Below are positions 6,757-14,747 of a stretch of DNA of 21,135 nucleotides, piece by piece. Both the position numbers and the translations under genes were made by a program. This stretch comes from UBA6544 sp049601975. Its GTDB lineage: Bacteria > Pseudomonadota > Alphaproteobacteria > UBA8366. Numbering within the stretch: position 1 is the first letter of the stretch; every line of letters starts with the position of its first letter. The notes beneath the pieces are model-generated. The model was given only the letters and a program-made list of their open reading frames with translations. It ran no database searches and was not told the DNA's origin. The stretch is from the NCBI GenBank assembly GCA_049601975.1, contig JBMYRC010000066.1, positions 1 through 21,135 on the forward strand, in the 5' to 3' direction.

Positions 6757-7890
6757 ATGTGGGACCATAGCCACCTCCGCAACTGGTTGGTCGCGGAGAC
6801 TTTGCCTCTCTGGGCGGACAAAGGGCGGGATCGCCGGTATGGCGGCTTTCACGAAAAACTCGATTTTCGCCAAACACCGATAAGAGACGATGGCAAACGA
6901 ATCATGGTGCAAGCGAGGCAATGCTTCGTCTTTGCCCTTTTCGCGGGCGAACTACCGGATGCGCCGAACGCCGCTGCATCCGGTTTCGATTTCATGCTGG
7001 TACAAGGCGCTCATCCAGAAGGTGGTTGGCGTCACCGCGTCGCCCAAGACGGATCGCCTCAAGACAACAGCCGGGATTTATACGACCAAGCCTTTGCATT
7101 ATTTGCCGCCGCATGGATGCACGCGGTCTTTGGTCGAGAAGATGCGTTGTCCGCCGCAAGCGCGACGCTGGATTATCTCGATGCGGAACGGGCACACCCG
7201 TCCGGCGGATACTCGGAGAACATTTTAGCGGGCGGCGCTCTCGCGCCGGGACCACGGCGGCAGAACCCGCACATGCATTTATTCGAAGCTATCTTAGTGC
7301 TCTTCGATGCAACAGGCGATGATGCCTACCTAGAGCGCGCCAAAGTGCTATTCGACTTGGCGCGATCGAAGTTTATTGTCGACGGCACCTTGCGCGAATA
7401 CTTCACTGACGAGCTCGATCCGGTACCAGGTACGATGGGCACAATTGTCGAGCCGGGGCATCATATGGAATGGGTCTGGCTGCTCCATCGCTATGCGGCC
7501 CTGACGGATGATCGCCGGGCTATTGAAACCGCCGCCAGGTTATATACTTTCGCGCTCGACCATGGATATGACGCGACCAGCGGCGGCCTCTTGGACGAAA
7601 TAACCTCTACCGGCGCCGTCCATCAAGACAGCCGGCGCCTGTGGCCGCAAACGGAGGCCTTGAAGGGGCATCTGGCCCGGTTGGAGCACGCGGACGATAG
7701 TACGGCCGCGGCACGGATCGACGCGGGGTTGGACTCGCTTTTGCGCCACCATCTTGTCGGCGGCGGCAACTGGAATGAACACATTCGAGCCGACGGGACG
7801 AATTTTTACGGATCACTCCCCGCCTCGTCGCTCTATCATTTGAGTTTTGTGGTTGCCGAACTCGACCGCGTGAGTCAAAACCGACGCTAA
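6757..7890 (+). CDS. AGE family sugar epimerase/isomerase
   Basis: The 377-residue protein belongs to the N-acylglucosamine 2-epimerase superfamily, an (alpha/alpha)6 barrel. Members interconvert N-acetylglucosamine/N-acetylmannosamine or isomerise mannose, glucose or fructose. Family motifs in order: QARQ with R54; DLYDQAF (107-113); NPHMHLFEA (170-178); EPGHHMEW (232-239) with the active-site histidine pair H235-H236; RLWPQTEALK (294-303); and a final SLYHL with H361. These are the usual catalytic and substrate-contact positions. Exact substrate cannot be assigned: a mannose or aldose isomerase is as likely as an epimerase. It begins 11 bases after lapA, has no clear Shine-Dalgarno site, and is the only accessory-looking gene inside an otherwise housekeeping block. 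Confidence 0.85.
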   Translation: MWDHSHLRNWLVAETLPLWADKGRDRRYGGFHEKLDFRQTPIRDDGKRIMVQARQCFVFALFAGELPDAPNAAASGFDFMLVQGAHPEGGWRHRVAQDGSPQDNSRDLYDQAFALFAAAWMHAVFGREDALSAASATLDYLDAERAHPSGGYSENILAGGALAPGPRRQNPHMHLFEAILVLFDATGDDAYLERAKVLFDLARSKFIVDGTLREYFTDELDPVPGTMGTIVEPGHHMEWVWLLHRYAALTDDRRAIETAARLYTFALDHGYDATSGGLLDEITSTGAVHQDSRRLWPQTEALKGHLARLEHADDSTAAARIDAGLDSLLRHHLVGGGNWNEHIRADGTNFYGSLPASSLYHLSFVVAELDRVSQNRR

Positions 7891-7916
7891 CCCGCTATAC
7901 AGAGAGCCGATCGATC

Positions 7917-8633
7917 ATGAATCCATCCGAGCGCATATTCGTCGCCCTTGATATGACAGACGCAGCGGAAGCACGCGCCTTGGCGCGGCGGCTCTCCGGC
8001 CAAGTCGGCGGCTTTAAGCTCGGGCTTGAGTTCTTTGCCGCCAACGGACCAGATGCCGTTCGGGCAATTGTCGAGATGGGTGTGAATGTTTTCCTCGACC
8101 TGAAGTTCCACGACATTCCGAATACCGTAGCTGGCGCGGTGCGAGCGGCCAGTGGGACCGGCGCTTCGATACTCAACGTGCATGCGTCCGGTGGCGGCGC
8201 AATGATGCGCGCGGCAGCGAACGCAGGGGCAGAGGGGGCAGACCTTCACGGTGTAGCCAAACCCATCATCGCTGCGGTCACCGTCCTCACCAGCATGAAT
8301 GAGAATGATCTCGTCACGGTGGGGCAGAAGACCCCGCCCCGCGATCAGGTGATACGCTTGGCCCGCCTCACCAAGGATTCCGGGCTAGATGGCGTCGTCT
8401 GTTCACCGGAAGAATCCGGCGACGTCCACGCAGCGTGCGGCGACGATTTCTTGCGGATTGTGCCCGGCATTCGCCCCTCTTGGTCGGCGACCAATGACCA
8501 GAAGCGTTTCACGACGCCGAAACAGGCCTTGGCCGACGGTGCCACTCATTTGGTGATCGGTCGCCCCATCACACAGGCCGACGATCCCGTTGAAGCCGTC
8601 TTTCGGATTGTCGGGGAGTTGGAGGCAGAATGA
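7917..8633 (+). CDS. pyrF: orotidine 5'-phosphate decarboxylase
   Basis: It catalyses the last step of UMP synthesis, decarboxylating OMP. The 238-residue TIM barrel has D12 (FVALD), K34 (GGFKLG) and the catalytic array D61-x-K63-xx-D66 in FLDLKFHDIPNT. The phosphate-binding elements are PGIRP (183-187) and VIGRPIT with R217. All key residues are intact. The ATG at 7917 follows AGAGAG ten bases upstream. The stop overlaps the trpF start as ATGA, so pyrF and trpF are very probably cotranscribed and coupled. Confidence 0.96.
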   Translation: MNPSERIFVALDMTDAAEARALARRLSGQVGGFKLGLEFFAANGPDAVRAIVEMGVNVFLDLKFHDIPNTVAGAVRAASGTGASILNVHASGGGAMMRAAANAGAEGADLHGVAKPIIAAVTVLTSMNENDLVTVGQKTPPRDQVIRLARLTKDSGLDGVVCSPEESGDVHAACGDDFLRIVPGIRPSWSATNDQKRFTTPKQALADGATHLVIGRPITQADDPVEAVFRIVGELEAE

Positions 8634-9277
8634 GGATCACCGCCAAAATCTGCGGAATCAACGATCTGGAAGCGATGCGCGGAGCAATTTCCGGCGGCGC
8701 CAGCCATGTCGGCTTCGTCTTTTATCCGCCAAGCCCACGGTCGGTAAATCCGGGAGAAGCCATGGGGCTCGCCTCAGTTGTGCCGGAGCGCGTGCAAAAG
8801 GTTGGTCTGTTCGTCGACCCGGAAAACGATCAGATCGACAAGACCCTCTTCGTCGTCAAACTGGATATCCTGCAATTACATGGCAGCGAGACACCGGAAC
8901 GGGTTGCCGATCTAAAAACGCGGACGGGCAAAAAAGTGATGAAAGTCATCAAGATTTCTGATCCGGGAGATTTGGCGGCTGCCGAACCCTATATCCGGGT
9001 CGCCGATGCGTTGATGTTCGACGCCAAACCACCAAAGGACATGAAAGGCGCCTTGCCGGGTGGCAACGCAGTCAGTTTCGATTGGCGCATCCTTTCAGGC
9101 CACAAATGGCCGCTACCATGGATGCTGGCTGGCGGATTGACCGCGGAGAACGTCGCCGAGGCGGTAGAATTATCCGCGGCACCCATCGTCGACACCTCCT
9201 CAGGCGTCGAGGATGTGCCAGGCCGCAAGAACCCTGAGAAAATCGCGAATTTCTTGCGTGCGGTGTCCGAGATTTGA
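8630..9277 (+). CDS. trpF: phosphoribosylanthranilate isomerase
   Basis: It carries out the third step of tryptophan synthesis, the Amadori rearrangement of N-(5'-phosphoribosyl)anthranilate to CdRP. The 215-residue TIM barrel shows KICGIND with catalytic base C8, GFVFYPPSPRSV (28-39), VGLFVDP (58-64), LQLHG (81-85) and LMFDAK with catalytic acid D131. The phosphate-binding ends LAGGLTAENV (166-175) and VDTSSGVE (187-194) follow. Start and pyrF stop overlap (ATGA), with GGAGG five bases upstream inside pyrF. The stop overlaps the first codon of a 15-codon ORF. Family and step are clear. Confidence 0.96.
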   Translation: MRITAKICGINDLEAMRGAISGGASHVGFVFYPPSPRSVNPGEAMGLASVVPERVQKVGLFVDPENDQIDKTLFVVKLDILQLHGSETPERVADLKTRTGKKVMKVIKISDPGDLAAAEPYIRVADALMFDAKPPKDMKGALPGGNAVSFDWRILSGHKWPLPWMLAGGLTAENVAEAVELSAAPIVDTSSGVEDVPGRKNPEKIANFLRAVSEI

Positions 9278-9324
9278 TGAAGATTGAGCCGGTCTGTGGA
9301 CTTGCCGCCCAGCGTGGTCTATGA
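9277..9324 (+). other. 15-codon ORF bridging trpF and the trpB leader hairpin
   Basis: ATG at 9277 overlaps the trpF stop (TGATG) and reads MKIEPVCGLAAQRGL, ending in TGA at 9322-9324, immediately before the left arm of the hairpin at 9325. It has no tryptophan codons, so it is not a classical trp attenuator peptide. Its Shine-Dalgarno signal is poor, so initiation would depend on ribosomes finishing trpF. Such an ORF can occur by chance; what is notable is that it fits the gap exactly. Confidence 0.22.
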
Positions 9325-9358
9325 CCGCTTTCTGATTTGAACGATACTAGGAAAGCGG
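9325..9358 (+). promoter_or_regulatory. hairpin that can mask the trpB ribosome binding site
   Basis: CCGCTTTC (9325-9332) and GAAAGCGG (9351-9358) form a perfect 8-bp stem with an 18-base loop. The right arm overlaps the trpB Shine-Dalgarno AGGAAAG (9349-9355), nine bases before the trpB ATG. If it folds in the mRNA it would reduce trpB initiation. The same symmetry could instead be a protein-binding operator. Confidence 0.42.
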
Positions 9359-9364
9359 CACCCC

Positions 9365-10585
9365 ATGACCGCGGAACAACAACTGAATACATTTCGCAGC
9401 GGACCCGACGACGACGGCCATTTCGGTATTTTCGGCGGTCGCTATGTCGCCGAAACGCTGATGCCGCTCATCCTCGACGTCGAGCACGCTTATGACGCAG
9501 CGCAGGCCGATCCCTCTTATCAAGCGGAGATGGATCGGTATCTGAAGCATTACGTCGGTCGACCAAGCCCGCTCTATCTGGCGGAACGTCTTACGGAGCA
9601 TTTCGGCGGCGCGAAGATTTACTTCAAGCGCGACGAGCTGAACCATACGGGCGCTCACAAGATCAACAATACGATCGGGCAAATCTTGCTGGCCAAGCGC
9701 ATGGGAAAGAAGCGCATCATCGCGGAGACCGGTGCCGGACAGCATGGGGTTGCAACCGCGACGGTCTGCGCGCTCTTCGACCTGCCCTGCGTGGTCTATA
9801 TGGGATCGAAGGATATCGAGCGGCAGAAACCGAACGTGTTTCGCATGAAACTGTTAGGGGCGGAAGTCATTCCGGTCGAAAGCGGCTCGAAATCCCTGAA
9901 GGATGCCATGAACGAGGCATTGCGCGATTGGGTCGCCAATGTCGAGGACACGTTCTACATAATCGGTACGGCAGCGGGCCCTCACCCCTATCCGGCAATG
10001 GTACGTAATTTCCAGTCGGTTATCGGCAACGAGGTCCGCGAGCAAATGCAGGAAGCGGAGGGTCGATTGCCGGACACGCTCGTCGCCTGTATCGGCGGCG
10101 GCTCGAACGCCATTGGTCTGTTTCATCCCTTCCTCGACGACGCTTCGGTGCGGATGTTCGGGGTCGAGGCGGCGGGTAAGGGACTCGATACGAACGAACA
10201 CGCCGCATCGCTGACCGGCGGTGCGCCGGGCGTGTTGCACGGCAACCGCACGTATTTGTTGATGGATGACGACGGACAAATCGAGGATGCGCATTCGATC
10301 TCGGCTGGCCTCGATTATCCGGGCATCGGACCGGAACATTCCTGGCTGAAGGAAATTGAGCGGGTCGAATATGTTTCTGCGACCGATACCGAAGCCTTAG
10401 ATGCGTTTCAGATGTGTTCGCGCTTCGAAGGCATCATCCCTGCGTTGGAGCCCGCGCACGCCATGGCGTTCGTCGGTCGGATCGCAGGCGATCTGCCGAA
10501 GGACCATATCATCTGCATGAACATGTGCGGGCGAGGCGATAAGGATATCTTCACCGTCGCTGAAGCCTTGGGACAAGAAATATGA
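9365..10585 (+). CDS. trpB: tryptophan synthase beta chain
   Basis: With TrpA it forms the alpha2beta2 tryptophan synthase and joins channelled indole with serine using PLP. The 406-residue protein has the PLP lysine K99 in HTGAHKINN, catalytic E121 in ETGAGQHG, the phosphate loop GGGSNAIG, and a C-terminal CGRGDKD. At this last site enterobacterial TrpB has Ser next to GRGDKD, hydrogen-bonding the PLP ring nitrogen; here it is C388. The length and all other motifs are normal. AGGAAAG lies nine bases before the ATG and can be paired in the leader hairpin. The stop overlaps the trpA start as ATGA, giving equal coupled expression of the two subunits. Confidence 0.97.
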   Translation: MTAEQQLNTFRSGPDDDGHFGIFGGRYVAETLMPLILDVEHAYDAAQADPSYQAEMDRYLKHYVGRPSPLYLAERLTEHFGGAKIYFKRDELNHTGAHKINNTIGQILLAKRMGKKRIIAETGAGQHGVATATVCALFDLPCVVYMGSKDIERQKPNVFRMKLLGAEVIPVESGSKSLKDAMNEALRDWVANVEDTFYIIGTAAGPHPYPAMVRNFQSVIGNEVREQMQEAEGRLPDTLVACIGGGSNAIGLFHPFLDDASVRMFGVEAAGKGLDTNEHAASLTGGAPGVLHGNRTYLLMDDDGQIEDAHSISAGLDYPGIGPEHSWLKEIERVEYVSATDTEALDAFQMCSRFEGIIPALEPAHAMAFVGRIAGDLPKDHIICMNMCGRGDKDIFTVAEALGQEI

Positions 10586-11409
10586 ACGGTGATGGACGAA
10601 TCGAGCGGCGATTCGCCGCCCTGAAAGCGGAAGGCCGGGGAGGCTTGGTAACCTTCTTGACCGCCGGTGACCCGGATCTGGAAACATCGCGCAAAATCGT
10701 TTTGGGATTGCCCGCCGCCGGCGCCGATTTGATCGAACTCGGCATGCCGTTTTCCGATCCGATGGCGGACGGTCCGGCAATCCAGGCCTCATCGCTGCGC
10801 GCATTAAAGAACGGGGCTACCTTAGCTAAGACACTGGATCTCGTTCGTAGCTTCCGAAAACAGGATGACGATACACCGATTATCCTGATGGGTTATTACA
10901 ATCCGATCTACATATACGGGGTCGAAGCCTTCCTAAGTGACGCCAAAGCCGCAGGCGTTGACGGATTGATCATCGTCGATCTGCCACCAGAGGAAGATTC
11001 CGAGCTTTGCATCCCGGCGATTGACGCTGATATCCGCTGGATTCGCCTGGCCACGCCTACAAGCGATGCGCAGCGCCTGCCGAAAGTACTGAACAATGCC
11101 AGCGGCTTCGTTTACTATGTCTCGATTATTGGCATCACGGGGACGGTGTCCGTGCCTGAAGAAGCAACGCGCAATGCAGTCGACTATTTGAAAACCCACA
11201 CCGATCTTCCGGTGGCGGTAGGGTTTGGAATCAAGACACCGGAGATGGCAGCAACCATCGCTCGGACCGCCGACGCAGCGGTAGTTGGTTCCGCCATCGT
11301 CGAGCGTATCGTGGCGGGATTGGACGATGAAGGTCGTGCGCAACCGGGTATGGTCGGGAACCTTTTGGAGTTCGTCAGCGCACTTGCCGCCGGAGTGCGC
11401 GGGAAATGA
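10582..11409 (+). CDS. trpA: tryptophan synthase alpha chain
   Basis: The alpha subunit cleaves indole-3-glycerol phosphate to indole and glyceraldehyde-3-phosphate and passes indole to TrpB. The 275-residue TIM barrel shows FLTAGDPDLETS (25-36), then IELGMPFSDPMADGP (51-65) with the catalytic pair E52 and D63. VYYVSIIGITGT contributes to the active-site loop region, and VGFGIKTPE binds phosphate. It overlaps trpB upstream and accD downstream by four bases each (ATGA), so all three are likely read as one coupled unit. Confidence 0.96.
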   Translation: MNGDGRIERRFAALKAEGRGGLVTFLTAGDPDLETSRKIVLGLPAAGADLIELGMPFSDPMADGPAIQASSLRALKNGATLAKTLDLVRSFRKQDDDTPIILMGYYNPIYIYGVEAFLSDAKAAGVDGLIIVDLPPEEDSELCIPAIDADIRWIRLATPTSDAQRLPKVLNNASGFVYYVSIIGITGTVSVPEEATRNAVDYLKTHTDLPVAVGFGIKTPEMAATIARTADAAVVGSAIVERIVAGLDDEGRAQPGMVGNLLEFVSALAAGVRGK

Positions 11410-12299
11410 GTTGGCTCACGAATTTCGTACGGCCGAAGATCCGAGCTCTAGTTAAGCGTAAGGATGTCCCGGACAATCTGTGGACGAAGTGCCCAAGCTG
11501 CGACCAAATGATCTTCCATCGCGACTTGGAAGCGAATCTACACGTATGCCAGAACTGCGGTCATCACATGCGGATACCGCTAACGGAACGCCTGAAGATG
11601 CTATTCGACGATAGCGAATACACGTCGATCGATTTACCGAGCGTGCTCACCGATCCGCTTAAGTTCCGCGACGATAAGAAATACACTGACCGCCTAAAGG
11701 AAGCCCGCAATAAGACCGGCGCGCAAGACGCCGTCATTGTCGCGCTCGGCAAACTGGACAGCGTCGATGTTGTGATCGCGGGTCTGAACTTCTCGTTCAT
11801 GGGCGGCTCAATGGGTGTCGCCGTGGGCGAAGCGTTGGTGCGAGCAGCGGAAGTCGCGGTCGAACGTCACACACCGCTGATCGCCATTACAGCATCGGGC
11901 GGTGCTCGGATGCAGGAAGGGGCGCTATCGCTGATGCAAATGCCCCGCACGGTCATCGCCGTGCAGATGGTGAAGGAAGCGGGTCTCCCCTATATCGTGT
12001 TGTTGACCGATCCCACGACCGGCGGCGTCTCCGCCAGTTTCGCGATGCTTGGTGATGTTCACATCACGGAACCGGGGGCGATGATCGGTTTCGCCGGTGC
12101 CCGGGTCATCGCGCAAACCGTACGTGAGACTCTGCCGGATAATTTCCAGACTGCCGAGTATCTGTTGGAAAACGGCATGGTCGACATCGTGGCGAAGCGA
12201 CCCGAACTGCGCGAGATCTTGGGCCGAGTCGTGCGCTTACTGCGCCATCCCCGACCGGAAGCAAAGGAAGCAGAGCTGCTTCCTGCACCTAGCGCTTAA
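11406..12299 (+). CDS. accD: acetyl-CoA carboxylase carboxyltransferase subunit beta
   Basis: AccD and AccA form the carboxyltransferase that moves CO2 from carboxybiotin to acetyl-CoA, giving malonyl-CoA for fatty acid synthesis. The 297-residue protein has the N-terminal zinc ribbon C29-x2-C32...C48-x2-C51. The crotonase-like fold follows with FMGGSMGVAVGE (131-142) and ITASGGARMQEG (161-172), which form the acyl-CoA oxyanion site. The start overlaps the trpA stop (ATGA). The pairing trpA-accD-folC is common in proteobacteria. AccA and the biotin subunits are not in the window. Confidence 0.96.
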   Translation: MSWLTNFVRPKIRALVKRKDVPDNLWTKCPSCDQMIFHRDLEANLHVCQNCGHHMRIPLTERLKMLFDDSEYTSIDLPSVLTDPLKFRDDKKYTDRLKEARNKTGAQDAVIVALGKLDSVDVVIAGLNFSFMGGSMGVAVGEALVRAAEVAVERHTPLIAITASGGARMQEGALSLMQMPRTVIAVQMVKEAGLPYIVLLTDPTTGGVSASFAMLGDVHITEPGAMIGFAGARVIAQTVRETLPDNFQTAEYLLENGMVDIVAKRPELREILGRVVRLLRHPRPEAKEAELLPAPSA

Positions 12300-12307
12300 T
12301 ATCATTC

Positions 12308-13591
12308 ATGGCGAGGAGCGACGCCATTTTGGAGCGTCTGCTGCGGCTCCACCCGAAAAAAATCGACCTGTCCTTGGCCCGAGTCTTGAAACTGTTGGAA
12401 CGCCTCGGCAATCCGCACGAAAAACTACCGCCGGTCGTTCATGTCGCGGGCACAAACGGCAAAGGTTCGACTATCGCCTTTCTGCGCTCGATGCTGGAGG
12501 CGGCCGGCTACCGAACGCATGTCTATACTTCGCCGCATCTCGTTCGGTTCAACGAGCGCATTCGATTGGCAGGTAGCTTGATTGAGGAAGACGCGCTATC
12601 CGATCTGCTTGAAGTTTGCGAGTCCGCGAACCAGGGTGAGCAGATCACTTATTTCGAGATCACCACGGCCGCGGCCTTCAAGGCCTTCGCTGAGACGCCC
12701 GCCGATATTGTATTGCTTGAATGCGGGCTTGGCGGGCGCTACGACGCGACCACCGTGATCGACCGACCGGCGCTGACAGCGATTACCCCGATCTCGATGG
12801 ATCACATGCAATTTCTTGGAAATACATTAGCACAGATCGCCGGTGAGAAAGCAGCAATCCAAAAACGCGGCGTGACGACCATCGTGGGCCCGCAAACGGC
12901 GATCGCAGCCGAAGTGATTGAAGGCGCGGCCAAGGTACGAGGCGCCTCGGTCTATCGTGCGGGCGCGGAATGGCATAGCACTCGGGAAGACAACGCGCTG
13001 ATATTCGAAAACGCCCAAACCCGCCGCCGCTTCCCGTTACCGGCACTTCCAGGACCGCACCAAATCGAAAATGCGGGTCTGGCCATCGCCGGTCTTGGAA
13101 ATCTCGACGAATTTAAGGTTGACGACGCAGCGATTTCACGAGGCCTGCGGACGGTCGAATGGCCGGCGCGGGTCCAACATCTCGCCACCGGTAAACTTGT
13201 CGACCTTCTGCCGCCAGGTTGGGAATTGTGGCTCGATGGCGGACACAATGCCGCTGCGGGCGAGATGCTTTCCGCCGTTGCAGCGGAATGGACAGATGGA
13301 GACTTGCATTTGGTATTCGGTATGTTGAATAGCAAGGAACCAACGGACTTCTTACGTCCATTGGCGGCCCGCGCAATTGGATTGCACGGGGTGGCGATTC
13401 CCAACGAGGAGGCCAGCCTTTCGGCATCTGAAGCCACTAAAGCCGGTCATGCGGTAGGATTATCCGCCGCGCCGGCGGCGGGCTTCGCCACAGCGATCGA
13501 GACCATCGTCCAACAGAACTCCGCTCCCGGCCGCATCCTAATCTGCGGCTCGCTTTACCTCGCAGGCCAGGTGCTGGCCGAGAACAGTTAA
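12308..13591 (+). CDS. folC: folylpolyglutamate synthase / dihydrofolate synthase
   Basis: This bifunctional Mur-ligase-fold enzyme adds glutamate to dihydropteroate and then to folates. The 427-residue protein has the ATP P-loop VAGTNGKGST (46-55), TSPHLVRFNERIR, LLECGLGGRYDATTVI and ISMDHMQFLGNTLAQIAGEKAAI with the conserved Asp-His. The C-terminal ligase motif LWLDGGHN follows. It starts eight bases after the accD stop with no clear Shine-Dalgarno site, suggesting dependence on accD translation. Its stop is only four bases from the convergent thiolase stop, with no terminator hairpin visible in between. Confidence 0.94.
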   Translation: MARSDAILERLLRLHPKKIDLSLARVLKLLERLGNPHEKLPPVVHVAGTNGKGSTIAFLRSMLEAAGYRTHVYTSPHLVRFNERIRLAGSLIEEDALSDLLEVCESANQGEQITYFEITTAAAFKAFAETPADIVLLECGLGGRYDATTVIDRPALTAITPISMDHMQFLGNTLAQIAGEKAAIQKRGVTTIVGPQTAIAAEVIEGAAKVRGASVYRAGAEWHSTREDNALIFENAQTRRRFPLPALPGPHQIENAGLAIAGLGNLDEFKVDDAAISRGLRTVEWPARVQHLATGKLVDLLPPGWELWLDGGHNAAAGEMLSAVAAEWTDGDLHLVFGMLNSKEPTDFLRPLAARAIGLHGVAIPNEEASLSASEATKAGHAVGLSAAPAAGFATAIETIVQQNSAPGRILICGSLYLAGQVLAENS

Positions 13592-13595
13592 GCTC

Positions 13596-14747
13596 CTAAA
13601 GCGTATCTTCGTTGCCCAGAATGACCGTGCACTGGCTCGACAACACGCCGCCGTTGCCGTGCGCTAGGGTCAGGTTGACGCCGTCTTGTTGGCGATCGCC
13701 GCAAACGCCTTGAATTTGCCGGGCGGCTTCGATTATGACCAGCAAGCCGTACATGCCGGGGTGGCAATAAGAGAGCCCACCGCCGGACGTATTGACTGCA
13801 AGCTCTCCGCCGGGTGCGATCCGGCCGCCTTCGACAAACGCGCCGCCTTCGCCCTTTTGGCAATAGCCCAGATCTTCCAGGAACAGGATGACGTTGATCG
13901 TGAAAGCGTCATAGAGCGCCAAGACATCGATTTCAGCAGGTTTGACGCCCGCCCGCTCGAAAGCGATGGGACCGGAAATCGCGGTGCCGGTGGTCGTCAG
14001 GTCCGGCATCTGGCTGATCATCGCGTGGGTGATCGCCTCGCCCGTGCCAAGGATGTAGGCCGGCTTCTGCTTCAAGTCCTTGGCGCGCTCGGGTGTGGTC
14101 AAGACGATGGCACCACCGCCATCGGTTACCAAACAGCAATCCCGAACCGTGAACGGATGGCTAACCATGCGCGCACCCAACACGTCTTCCACACTCAAAT
14201 CGTCGGTCATGAAGGATTTTGGATTGAGCTGTGCCCATTTCCGCGCTGCGACCGCCACTTCGGCGATTTGTTCCCGCGTGGTGCCGAACTCATGCATATG
14301 GCGGGCCGCGGCCATGGCGTAGGCGCTTGGCGGCATCATCGGATTGTAGGGATCTTCGTAGGGATTGGGCTCGCGCGACGATGCGGTGGCGCGGCCGACC
14401 GTACGTTGCGTGCTGCCGTAGGCCACCAGGACGGTTTCGCACAGGCCCGCCTCAATGGCCGCTTGCGCGTGGGTGAGGTGCGCCATAAACGACGAACCGC
14501 CAACCTGTGTCGAATCGAATACTTTCGGATTTACACCAAGATATTCGCATAACGACAGGGCGGCCATTCGCGATTGGCTCGCCGCCACCATAATGCCGTC
14601 GACATCCTTCAAGGAGAGACCGCAATCGTCGAGCGCTCGGACCGTGCCCTGCGCCATCAAATCAATAGGCGACATATCGGGCGCGACAGCGCCGAGATCA
14701 GATTCAGCGGTTCCTACAATGGCCGCATTTCCACGAATTTTGCTCAT
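13596..14747 (-). CDS. thiolase-superfamily protein of SCP-x/Ltp type, lacking the usual nucleophile
   Basis: The 383-residue protein has the thiolase fold of the non-specific lipid-transfer/SCP-x group. Recognisable blocks are MVAASQSR (53-60), the core VGGSSFMAHLTHAQAAIEAG (82-101), ALYDAFTI (277-284), NTSGGGLSYCHPGMYG (319-334) and LAHGNGGVLSSQ (361-372). Degradative thiolases carry a nucleophilic cysteine in the 82-101 block; here the site reads GSS, and the usual C-terminal Cys-Gly motif is HGNGG. In steroid side-chain degradation, Ltp-type thiolase homologues without that cysteine pair with a DUF35 protein and act as retro-aldolases. The DUF35 gene immediately upstream, overlapping by one base, suggests the same kind of complex. 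CoA-ester cleavage is therefore likelier than classical thiolysis, but the substrate is unknown. Confidence 0.82.
   Translation of the reverse strand: MSKIRGNAAIVGTAESDLGAVAPDMSPIDLMAQGTVRALDDCGLSLKDVDGIMVAASQSRMAALSLCEYLGVNPKVFDSTQVGGSSFMAHLTHAQAAIEAGLCETVLVAYGSTQRTVGRATASSREPNPYEDPYNPMMPPSAYAMAAARHMHEFGTTREQIAEVAVAARKWAQLNPKSFMTDDLSVEDVLGARMVSHPFTVRDCCLVTDGGGAIVLTTPERAKDLKQKPAYILGTGEAITHAMISQMPDLTTTGTAISGPIAFERAGVKPAEIDVLALYDAFTINVILFLEDLGYCQKGEGGAFVEGGRIAPGGELAVNTSGGGLSYCHPGMYGLLVIIEAARQIQGVCGDRQQDGVNLTLAHGNGGVLSSQCTVILGNEDTL

Noticed and set aside
6409..6921. Minus-strand 170-codon frame across lapA and the AGE epimerase start
   Set aside because: It is opposite two recognisable genes, shows no domain, and its composition is that of a shadow frame.
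9277..9364. Classical trp attenuator ahead of trpB
   Set aside because: The short ORF has no tryptophan codons and there is no terminator-type hairpin with a U-run. Only a ribosome-binding-site-masking stem is visible.
13686..14552. 288-codon open frame on the plus strand opposite the thiolase-like gene
   Set aside because: The minus-strand frame has clear thiolase motifs, an operon partner and start overlap. The plus frame has no family features and a histidine/arginine-rich composition typical of antisense frames.
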